Of a DNA stretch of 64,000 bases, positions 57,668 to 64,000 are shown in pieces. Numbering within the stretch: the stretch's first letter is position 1; each line of letters opens with the position of its first letter. Both the position numbers and the translations under genes were made by a program. The notes below the pieces were generated by a model. The model did not search any database, was not told the DNA's origin, and saw only the letters and a program-made list of their open reading frames with translations. Source of the stretch: Candidatus Iainarchaeum sp. (GTDB lineage: Archaea > Iainarchaeota > Iainarchaeia > Iainarchaeales > UBA10219); contig JAGVWE010000002.1 in NCBI GenBank assembly GCA_018304425.1, forward strand, positions 372,001 to 436,000, read 5' to 3'.

Positions 57668-60355
57668 ATGAAACGTTTTGCTTTCGCTTTTGAGGAGATG
57701 CGTGCTTCGCCTGAAACCGTTTTCTTGTTGGGAAACAAGGGCGCGCAACTCGCCGAGATGACCTCGATTGGTTTGCCGGTTCCCTTCGGTTTCACGATTT
57801 CCACGGATGCCTGCCGAGAGTTCTTCGCTGCCAAGGGCCAGTGGCCGAGCGGCTTGAAGGAGCAGGTGCGGGAAAAAATTGCCAGCCTGGAGAAAAAGGC
57901 CGGCAAGCAGTTTGGTTCCCGGGAAAACCCCCTGCTGGTTTCCGTGCGGTCAGGCTCTTATGTCTCCATGCCTGGCATGATGGACACGGTCTTGAACCTG
58001 GGTTTGAACGATGAAACCGTGCGGGGCCTGGCTACCCAGACCGGGAACGAGCGCATGGCTTTCGACTCTTATCGTAGGTTCATCCACATGTTTGCCGACG
58101 TGGTCATGGGCGTAAAACACGAACTGTTCGAGGAAGCCATCGCCGAACTCAAGCACAGCGTGAACGCGAAGTCGGACACCGACCTCTCCACTGGGCAGCT
58201 CCAGCAGCTCGTGGACCGGTATAAGGCCATCGTTACAGAATTCGCGGGGCAGTCTTTTCCGTCCGATGCCTGGGCGCAGCTGGAAATGGCGGTTTCCGCG
58301 GTCTTCCGCTCATGGTACAATGAGCGCGCCATCAAGTACCGGGAAATCAACAACCTGCGCCATGACGCGGGCACGGGTGTTACCGTGCAGTCCATGGTGT
58401 TCGGCAACATGGGAAACGACTCGGCCACCGGCGTTTGTTTCACGCGCAACCCGTCCACCGGGGCCAAGGAATTTTTCGGGGAGTTCCTCATCAATGCCCA
58501 GGGCGAAGATGTTGTTGCTGGCATCCGCACCCCCCAGCCCATCCAGGAGTTGGAGAAGTTCATTCCCTCTGCTTACCTGGAGCTGGTGCGCATTCAGGCC
58601 CTCCTGGAAACGCATTACAAGGATTTGCAGGACATCGAGTTCACGGTCGAGCACGGCAAGTTGTTCATGTTGCAGACCCGGGCAGGCAAGCGCACGGCGC
58701 AGGCCGCGGTCAGGGTCGCAGTGGACATGGTCAACGAGCGGCTCATTTCCCGGGAGGAAGCATTGTTGCTGGTAAAGGCCGAGCAGTTGGACAAGCTCTT
58801 GCACAAGCAACTGGATCCCGAGGCCAAGAAGAAGGCGCTGGTCATTGCCCGTGGCCTGCCGGCAAGCCCGGGCGCGGCGGTTGGCCAGGTCGTGTTTTCG
58901 GCGAGGAAGGTGGCGGAGCTCTTCAAGAAGGACAAGAATGCCCAGCTCATCTTGGTTCGGACGGAGACCAGCCCCGAGGACATTGAGGGCATGCACCTCG
59001 CGAAGGGCATCCTTACCGCGCGCGGGGGCCTCACTAGTCATGCCGCGGTCGTTGCGCGGGGCATGGGCAAGTGTTGCGTGGCGGGTTCCAACGACATCAT
59101 GGTCGAGGAAAAGAACAAGAAGTTCAAGGCCGGGGACTTGAACATCATGGAGTTGGAATGGGTTTCCCTGGATGGTTCGGCAGGCGAGGTTTACCTGGGC
59201 CAGTTGCCGGTTTCCGACCCCACGTTTTCCAAGGACTTCGAGATCCTCATGTCGTGGGCTGACAAGGTGCGTCGCCTGAAAGTCAGGGCCAACGCCGATA
59301 CCCCGGTTGACGCGCGGAAGGCGCGGGAGTTCGGTGCGCAGGGCATCGGCTTGTGCCGGACCGAGCACATGTTTTTTGAGAAGGGCCGCATTAAGGCGGT
59401 CAGGGAAATGATTGTGGCTCCTGACAAGGAGGGCCGGCTGAAGGCCCTGGCCAAGCTCCTGCCCTTCCAGAAAGGCGATTTCAAGGCCTTGTTCAAGGAG
59501 ATGAACGGCCTGCCCGTGGTTATTCGCCTCCTGGACCCGCCCCTGCATGAGTTCCTGCCGAAGAGCAAGAAGCAGTTGCTGGATCTGGCCGAAGAAATGG
59601 ATGTGCCCTACAAGAAGCTCCGCCGTGTCGTGAAGGGCTTGCACGAATGCAACCCCATGCTTGGGCATAGGGGCTGTAGGCTGGGATTGACGTACCCTGA
59701 AATAAACGAGATGCAGTGCAGGGCCGTTTTTGAAGCGGCTTTGGAGTGTGAGGCAGAAGGCTTTAGGCCCTTGCCTGAAATTGAGGTTCCATTGGTTGGT
59801 TTCGCGAATGAGTTGGTGGAAACCCGGAAAGTCATTGAACGCATTGCGCGGGAAACCGGGGTTGAAGGCAAAGTCCATTACAAGATTGGCACCATGATCG
59901 AGTTGCCGCGCGCCTGCGTGACCGCGGACGAGATCGCGCCCCACGCCGACTTCTTTTCCTTTGGCACCAATGATTTGACGCAGACCACCCTGGGTTTTTC
60001 GAGGGATGACGTCGGCAAATTCGTGCCCATTTTCCTGCAGCAGGGCATCCTGTCCAAGGACCCATTCCAGGTCATTGACCGGGAGGGAGTCGGAAAGCTC
60101 ATGCACACCTGCATCGAGAAGGGCCGTTCAGTCAAGCCTAGCCTCGAGGTTGGCATCTGTGGCGAGCACGGGGGGGAGGCGGAATCCGTGATGTTCTGCC
60201 ATGAACTGGGCTTGGATTACGTTTCTTGTTCGCCGTTCCGGATTCCCATCGCCCGCCTTGCCGCGGCGCAGGCCGTCATTCTCGAGGCCAAAGCCATTGA
60301 CGGAATAGGCGTCGTTAAACCCGTGGCCTCCCTGTCCCCCGTTGCCGAGCCCTGA
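57668..60355 (+). CDS. ppdK: Pyruvate, phosphate dikinase
   Basis: Interconverts pyruvate + ATP + Pi and PEP + AMP + PPi. The ~895-residue protein has the ATP-grasp domain (LGNKGAQLAEMTSIGLPVPFGFTIS; VSVRSGSYVSMPGMMDTVLNLG), the swivelling domain with phospho-His in GGLTSHAAVVARGMGKCCVAG (~457) and the PEP/pyruvate TIM barrel (GIGLCRTEHMFF, PEINEMQCRAVFEAA, FSFGTNDLTQTTLGFSRDD, GICGEHGG). All catalytic landmarks are present. ATG 57668 is chosen over the TTG at 57647. With PEP carboxylase and malic enzyme it closes a C3/C4 node. Confidence 0.97.
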   Translation: MKRFAFAFEEMRASPETVFLLGNKGAQLAEMTSIGLPVPFGFTISTDACREFFAAKGQWPSGLKEQVREKIASLEKKAGKQFGSRENPLLVSVRSGSYVSMPGMMDTVLNLGLNDETVRGLATQTGNERMAFDSYRRFIHMFADVVMGVKHELFEEAIAELKHSVNAKSDTDLSTGQLQQLVDRYKAIVTEFAGQSFPSDAWAQLEMAVSAVFRSWYNERAIKYREINNLRHDAGTGVTVQSMVFGNMGNDSATGVCFTRNPSTGAKEFFGEFLINAQGEDVVAGIRTPQPIQELEKFIPSAYLELVRIQALLETHYKDLQDIEFTVEHGKLFMLQTRAGKRTAQAAVRVAVDMVNERLISREEALLLVKAEQLDKLLHKQLDPEAKKKALVIARGLPASPGAAVGQVVFSARKVAELFKKDKNAQLILVRTETSPEDIEGMHLAKGILTARGGLTSHAAVVARGMGKCCVAGSNDIMVEEKNKKFKAGDLNIMELEWVSLDGSAGEVYLGQLPVSDPTFSKDFEILMSWADKVRRLKVRANADTPVDARKAREFGAQGIGLCRTEHMFFEKGRIKAVREMIVAPDKEGRLKALAKLLPFQKGDFKALFKEMNGLPVVIRLLDPPLHEFLPKSKKQLLDLAEEMDVPYKKLRRVVKGLHECNPMLGHRGCRLGLTYPEINEMQCRAVFEAALECEAEGFRPLPEIEVPLVGFANELVETRKVIERIARETGVEGKVHYKIGTMIELPRACVTADEIAPHADFFSFGTNDLTQTTLGFSRDDVGKFVPIFLQQGILSKDPFQVIDREGVGKLMHTCIEKGRSVKPSLEVGICGEHGGEAESVMFCHELGLDYVSCSPFRIPIARLAAAQAVILEAKAIDGIGVVKPVASLSPVAEP

Positions 60356-60375
60356 AAAAGTGAGCCGGGCGCAGT

Positions 60376-60385
60376 CTTTTATAGG
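60376..60385 (+). promoter_or_regulatory. TATA-like box of the coiled-coil gene
   Basis: CTTTTATAGG lies ~20 nt after the ppdK stop and ~30 nt before TTG 60414, so the coiled-coil gene has its own start rather than read-through from ppdK. Confidence 0.45.
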
Positions 60386-60413
60386 ATGTATTTCCTACAT
60401 AGATGGGGTTTCG

Positions 60414-61724
60414 TTGGGTTTCTTGGACCGCTTTTTTGGCCGGATGGAACCGGTTCCGGACACTACTGCCATTTTGTTGCTCCCCGAATTCCTGGATTTC
60501 CTGGACAAGCGGGAGGCGGTCGAGTTCTCCGCATTGATGAAGCGGGTCTCGCCCAGGCTCAACGAGATTCAAACCGTTCAGGAAGAGTTGTCCAGGCAAT
60601 TGGATGATTTCAGGAAAAGGAACCTGGAACTTGAGGAAGGCCACACGCGGCTGCGCAAAATAGTGGAGAGTTCCAAGCGCGGCTTTCTTTTGGCCATGGA
60701 CACCGTGCTTGCGAAGACAAAGGTCCCAGATCTCGAAAATTTTGAGGCCGTGAAGGCCTTTGCCGCCGACTCGCTGGCGCTTCTTGAACGGGAAGTGGTT
60801 TCCTTTGGCAAGAACATCGTGTACACAGGCCTGGTCATGCGGCGCGAGTTGAAGGATTTCGGCAAGGCCCTTCAGGAATTCCAGTCCCTCCTGGTTGACC
60901 TCAACGGTTTGGTTGCCAAGTCAGCCCTCAACCAGGTCAGCCGGTGCCGGGCCGGGCTGAAAGACCTGCAAGCGTTGCTGGCCGAGCGCGGGAGCCTGAC
61001 CGAGAAGGCGGCCGCACTCGAAGCCCAATTAGCGGAACTACGGCAAAAAACGGATGACACTTCCCAAGAGCTTTCTCTGCTTAGGGCAAGCCCCGAGCTG
61101 GTGGAATGGGAGAAATTGGTCGGGCAGCGCGATGAACTCCTGGCCAGGCAAAGGGACTTGAAGAACCGGTTGGTGGGCTTGCTGGCCTTTGTCGACAAGC
61201 AACTCCGGCGGTTCTTGAAGCGGGTCCAGGCTGGGCATTACGGCTTGGACCCACGGCAGGCAAAGATCTTGGGCCTTTACCTGGAAAACCCCTTTGACGC
61301 CATCCGCGAGGACCCGGAGGCCAGGGAACTCAAGCGCCTGCTTTTGCAACTTAGGCCGCTGCTGGAAGCCGAGGACATCGGCGTAAAAGACGACCGAGAA
61401 CGTGAGCGAAAGCTTGCCACCTTGAACGAGCTAATTGCCCACGACTTTTTCACGGAAATCTTCTCGAAATTCAACGCCTTGGAAGCGGAGCTTTTCGCGC
61501 TCGGCCAACGACTTTCCGGCATGAAACTCGGCGACCAAATCATTGCCCGCGAGAAATGGCTGCATGGCCTTGAAGGCCTCAAGGCAAGTGCTGCTGAGGA
61601 GCTTTCCATGGTGCGTGCGCGCCTCACCGAAAATGAGGAACAGGTCATGCAGTGCAAGGGGCAAATAGAGACGCTGGTGCTTGCCGCCCTGCGCAGCCGC
61701 GTCATCCTCAAAGTGGACTTATAA
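60414..61724 (+). CDS. Long coiled-coil protein, unknown
   Basis: A ~436-residue soluble protein dominated by heptad-like charged helices (e.g. RRELKDFGKALQEFQSLLVDL, KAAALEAQLAELRQKTDDTSQELSLL). A short hydrophobic start MGFLDRFFGRM resembles membrane-peripheral scaffold proteins. The middle contains a less coiled ~90-residue segment (LVGLLAFVDKQLRRFLKRVQ ... LYLENPFDAIREDPEA). The start TTG 60414 is inferred from promoter spacing; ATG 60444 is the alternative. No family is recognised. It is convergent with a KaiC-like ATPase gene. Confidence 0.7.
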   Translation: MGFLDRFFGRMEPVPDTTAILLLPEFLDFLDKREAVEFSALMKRVSPRLNEIQTVQEELSRQLDDFRKRNLELEEGHTRLRKIVESSKRGFLLAMDTVLAKTKVPDLENFEAVKAFAADSLALLEREVVSFGKNIVYTGLVMRRELKDFGKALQEFQSLLVDLNGLVAKSALNQVSRCRAGLKDLQALLAERGSLTEKAAALEAQLAELRQKTDDTSQELSLLRASPELVEWEKLVGQRDELLARQRDLKNRLVGLLAFVDKQLRRFLKRVQAGHYGLDPRQAKILGLYLENPFDAIREDPEARELKRLLLQLRPLLEAEDIGVKDDRERERKLATLNELIAHDFFTEIFSKFNALEAELFALGQRLSGMKLGDQIIAREKWLHGLEGLKASAAEELSMVRARLTENEEQVMQCKGQIETLVLAALRSRVILKVDL

Positions 61725-61756
61725 GCCAAGGTATAAGCCAAGGCCCTGGCCTGGCC

Positions 61757-62455
61757 TTACACCTGTTCAAAGAGGTCCTTGTTCGAAGCCACCAGGATAC
61801 CGTTCGGTGTGATTTCAATGGGGTGCAGCCTTTCCGCTATCTTCGTGTTCCGCATCTTGAGGATGGCCGTGCTCCGGACAAACCGGTCGTCTACCTTGGT
61901 GTGGTACAGCAGGATAACCCCGTCCGCGACATATTCTTCGAGGCCGTACAAGCTGGACTCCTTGTTGAGGCTGATTTCGTTCGTGATGACACTCGTTGCC
62001 CCAATCCGCTTCAGCATCTTGCCCAGGCCCAAGATGCGTTTCCTTGCATCCAATTCCCGTTCAAAGTAGAGCCTGAAAATGACTCCCGGGTCAATGACCA
62101 CGCGTTTGGCGTCGATTCGCGCTACGGTGTCCTCGATGGCGTCGCGCAGCTTGTCAAAATCGTACAATTCGATGGTGTTCACTTCGATCTTGTGGTCCTG
62201 GATGAGTTTCCGGAAGTCCCAGCCAAAGACCGAGCCCGTGTTCAGGATTTCTTCCTTGGTCTCCTCCAATGAGATGTATACGCCTGGCTCATTGAAATCA
62301 ACTACCCCGTTGTGGAGGAATTGGAGGCAAAAGATGGTCTTCCCGCTGCCTGGATCGCCGCTTAACACGATGAGGCTCCCCTTCGGGATGCCGCCATTGC
62401 AGAGCGCGTCAAATCCCGGAATGCCTGTTTGCGTCCGCTCGACCTCGACTTTCAT
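61757..62455 (-). CDS. KaiC-like ATPase with intact P-loop
   Basis: A 232-residue single-domain KaiC/GvpD-like ATPase: TGIPGFDALCNGGIPKGSLIVLSGDPGSGKTIFCLQFL (Walker A GDPGSGKT), GVYISLEETKEEIL, Walker B-like strand KRVVIDPGVIFRLYF, and TSVITNEISLN. The C-terminus AERLHPIEITPNGILV is the usual KaiC-family ending. Likely a signal-responsive ATPase regulating transcription or motility-like functions; target unknown. Compare with the K-to-R copy at 15195. Confidence 0.85.
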   Translation of the reverse strand: MKVEVERTQTGIPGFDALCNGGIPKGSLIVLSGDPGSGKTIFCLQFLHNGVVDFNEPGVYISLEETKEEILNTGSVFGWDFRKLIQDHKIEVNTIELYDFDKLRDAIEDTVARIDAKRVVIDPGVIFRLYFERELDARKRILGLGKMLKRIGATSVITNEISLNKESSLYGLEEYVADGVILLYHTKVDDRFVRSTAILKMRNTKIAERLHPIEITPNGILVASNKDLFEQV

Positions 62456-62482
62456 GGAAACACATGAAACATTATTGTTTCC

Positions 62483-62492
62483 CTATATAAAG
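62483..62492 (+). promoter_or_regulatory. TATA-like box of the sugar transferase
   Basis: CTATATAAAG is centred ~29 nt upstream of ATG 62517, which marks this internal ATG as the start within the long track ORF 62079-63149. Confidence 0.55.
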
Positions 62493-62516
62493 GTTTCTGG
62501 TAACCATTTGCTTGAA

Positions 62517-63149
62517 ATGCGGGCTGCCGGTTATTTCGAGGTAAAACGGTTAATGGACTTCCTTTTTTCCGCGTGTAGCCTCGTGGTTTTGCTCCCCTTG
62601 TTCGCCTTGATTGCCGTGGTCTTGTTCTTGGACAGCCCGGGCCCGGTCTTTTACCGCCAGGAACGCGTGACCCAGAAGGGCAAGCCCTTCCAGATATGGA
62701 AGTTCCGCTCCATGGTGCCTGGCGCGCGCGACCTCCAGTTCAGCCGAGGCATCCAGGCAGAAGCCCTAGTGACCCGCTTTGGGCGCTTGCTGCGCCGCAC
62801 CCACTTCGACGAGTTCCCGCAACTCATCAATGTCCTGCTCGGGGATATGAGCCTGGTCGGACCGAGGCCGCTCATGACCAAATGGGTTGGGGAACGCGCG
62901 CAGGCCAACCCCATGGCCTTGCAGCGGTTCAAGGTCAAGGCAGGCATGGCAGGCCTTGAACGGCTCTTCTTCCTGCTTCAAGACGATGCCCCCGCCCTGG
63001 CCCGCTTTTTCCCGGGCCTGGCGTCCTTCATTGGTTCCACTGACCTGGGCTACCTTGACAGCTATTACGTGAACCACGTTTCACCTGCATTGGACCTCAA
63101 AATCTTTGCCCTCACCTTTTACATGTCTTTGAAGCGCTTTTTCGGTTAA
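62517..63149 (+). CDS. PglC-like phosphoglycosyl transferase
   Basis: A 210-residue monotopic phosphoglycosyl transferase that puts the first sugar-phosphate on a polyprenyl phosphate. A re-entrant membrane helix at ~13-33 ([23 protein letters not shown]) is followed by the catalytic region [57 protein letters not shown] (Asp-Glu pair in FDEFPQL) and the C-terminal [13 protein letters not shown]. Size and motifs match the small PglC form lacking extra domains. Found with a methyltransferase and a glycosyltransferase, so a surface-glycan locus starts here. The track ORF start at 62079 is an overlap artefact. Confidence 0.88.
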   Translation: MRAAGYFEVKRLMDFLFSACSLVVLLPLFALIAVVLFLDSPGPVFYRQERVTQKGKPFQIWKFRSMVPGARDLQFSRGIQAEALVTRFGRLLRRTHFDEFPQLINVLLGDMSLVGPRPLMTKWVGERAQANPMALQRFKVKAGMAGLERLFFLLQDDAPALARFFPGLASFIGSTDLGYLDSYYVNHVSPALDLKIFALTFYMSLKRFFG

Positions 63150-63184
63150 CCCCTTGAAGGGAGTTGGGGCAGGGAGAGGCCAGC

Positions 63185-63865
63185 CTATTTTCTTGCGGTG
63201 ACCAGGTAATTGACGCAGAAGGACTGTTGCCTGGGTTGGTCCAGCAGCAACCCGAGGACATTCGGCAACACGTAGAACGGGGCCTTGAAAAGATGCCAAA
63301 GCGTTTGGGAGAGGAAGCCAGGCCGCGGAATCCATTTGACGTAGATGTTGAACCACTGGATGAGCGAGGCAAGGGTTCCCACCTGGTTTTCGATGCGCAT
63401 GGTTCCATAGTCTTTGAAGAGTTCCCTGAAACCGTCCGGCGTGAACCGCCAGTTGTCCTCTGGTTCATTGTGAATGCGCCAGTTGCCGTGGGTGGTAAGG
63501 AAAACCATGCCACCTTTTTTCAGCACCCGGTGCATTTCCTTGACCACTTCAAACGGTTGCCGGACATGTTCGAGGACCTGCGTGCAAAGGATCACATCCA
63601 TGGATTGGTCCTTGAGGGGCAGTTGTTCCCCATAACCAAGCACGTCAATGCCGGTTGACTTCACGATGTCCAACCGCACCATTTGCCCGGCTTTCCCCTG
63701 GAATAGGTGCAAGTATTCCGGGTTCTGCGAGCCCAGGTCCAGCAAGGTTAGGCCGTGCCTGAACCTGAGTTCGCGTTCCACCGCCCGCCCAAGGCTTTTT
63801 CTGAGCCCGTTCAGTATGAGGAATTCGTACCGGAACAGGTGGCAGGGCTTTTGCTTGGGCGTCAT
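63185..63865 (-). CDS. SAM-dependent methyltransferase (class I)
   Basis: A 226-residue Rossmann methyltransferase: LTLLDLGSQNPEYLHLF (SAM motif I), VRLDIVKSTGIDVLGYGEQLPLKDQSMDVILCTQVLEHVRQPFEVVKEMHRVLKKGGMVFLTTHG, the classic UbiE/Methyltransf_11 block with VLEHV and LKKGG. A C-terminal hydrophobic segment (~175-215) could contact membrane or lipid. The context suggests methylation of a glycan or lipid intermediate. ATG 63865 overlaps the upstream stop by 4 nt (ATGA). Confidence 0.87.
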   Translation of the reverse strand: MTPKQKPCHLFRYEFLILNGLRKSLGRAVERELRFRHGLTLLDLGSQNPEYLHLFQGKAGQMVRLDIVKSTGIDVLGYGEQLPLKDQSMDVILCTQVLEHVRQPFEVVKEMHRVLKKGGMVFLTTHGNWRIHNEPEDNWRFTPDGFRELFKDYGTMRIENQVGTLASLIQWFNIYVKWIPRPGFLSQTLWHLFKAPFYVLPNVLGLLLDQPRQQSFCVNYLVTARK

Positions 63866-64000
63866 CGGCCCAGCACCTCCTCATAGACGTTCTCGATTGC
63901 TATTGTGGTTTTTTGGATGTCCAACCGTTTTTCGGCCGCCTTGCGCGCGTTTTTCCCGATGGCGCGTCGTAAGTCTTCGTTCGCCAGCAATTCTTCGAGG
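63862..64000 (-). CDS. Glycosyltransferase C-terminus (cut by window edge)
   Basis: Only the last ~45 codons are inside the window: LEELLANEDLRRAIGKNARK followed by AAEKRLDIQKTTIAIENVYE and EVLGR, then TGA overlapping the methyltransferase ATG. LLANEDLRRAIGKNARKAAEKRLD is the usual ending of GT4-type glycosyltransferases, where a loop after the nucleotide-sugar domain leads to a basic helix. The rest lies beyond base 64000. Confidence 0.65.
   Translation of the reverse strand, partial: LEELLANEDLRRAIGKNARKAAEKRLDIQKTTIAIENVYEEVLGR

Noticed and set aside
58310-60106. 598-aa minus-strand ORF
   Set aside because: Antisense to PPDK, whose full domain set is intact; a GC-driven shadow ORF.
1-64000. 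CRISPR array, insertion sequence or rRNA gene
   Set aside because: No regularly spaced repeats, transposase-like protein or rRNA core sequence was seen in the window.

Overview
The window comes from an archaeon. Evidence: an archaeal-type PEP carboxylase, transcription factor E, aTrm56 tRNA methyltransferase, an ADP-forming acetyl-CoA synthetase subunit, an archaeal-type triosephosphate isomerase, an archaeal initiator tRNA-Met, and many genes whose start codon lies about 25-30 nt after a TATA-like box (leaderless transcripts). Several genes look bacterial: a full-length RelA/SpoT protein, class II HMG-CoA reductase, class II lysyl-tRNA synthetase, ThiD2-ThiE and a PglC-like sugar transferase. 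This mix, with short intergenic gaps and many small unknown proteins, suggests a DPANN-like lineage (perhaps near Diapherotrites/Micrarchaeota); that placement is inference only.

Layout. 0-9.7 kb: thiol redox genes and a citrate module: PEP carboxylase, aconitase, NADP-isocitrate dehydrogenase, then three genes that together equal an ATP-citrate lyase split into citryl-CoA synthetase alpha/beta and citryl-CoA lyase, facing malic enzyme. 9.7-22.9 kb: a CuA-like lipoprotein, acetyl-CoA synthetase alpha, membrane DsbA, TIM, RelA/SpoT, a KaiC-like ATPase, prenyl diphosphate synthase, LysRS, gamma-carbonic anhydrase-like protein, hydroxyacyl-CoA dehydrogenase, a Phe-Lys-Lys tRNA cluster, SerRS, Trm56 and TFE. 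23-26.5 kb: initiator tRNA, a gene with repeated operator-like palindromes, unknown genes, a PRC-barrel protein and XerA. 26.5-30.3 kb: HAD phosphatase, small zinc finger, NAD synthetase, Cys-type Thi4 and ThiD2-ThiE. 30.4-36.1 kb: envelope genes (lipoproteins, MgtC, coiled coil, Cys-rich repeats, a 19-residue Cys-rich peptide). 36-45 kb: glycosyltransferases, an exonuclease, two arginine-rich paralogues of unknown function, a 0.76-kb gap and two radical-SAM enzymes. 45-46.9 kb: regulators and small ORFs.

46.9-56.3 kb: one long minus-strand run encodes the whole path from acetyl-CoA to isopentenyl/dimethylallyl diphosphate: thiolase, its DUF35 partner, HMG-CoA synthase, class II HMG-CoA reductase, mevalonate kinase, phosphomevalonate kinase, diphosphomevalonate decarboxylase and type 2 IPP isomerase, with two HAD phosphatases. 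56.5-64 kb: an NAD kinase-HTH fusion, pyruvate phosphate dikinase, a coiled-coil protein, a second KaiC-like ATPase and the start of another glycan cluster.

Together, citrate cleavage (acetyl-CoA plus oxaloacetate), malic enzyme, PEP carboxylase and PPDK could interconvert C3/C4 acids and supply acetyl-CoA to the mevalonate pathway and, via the prenyl synthase, to membrane lipids. The genes are seen; the flux and its direction are inferred. I saw no CRISPR array, rRNA gene, insertion sequence or replication origin.
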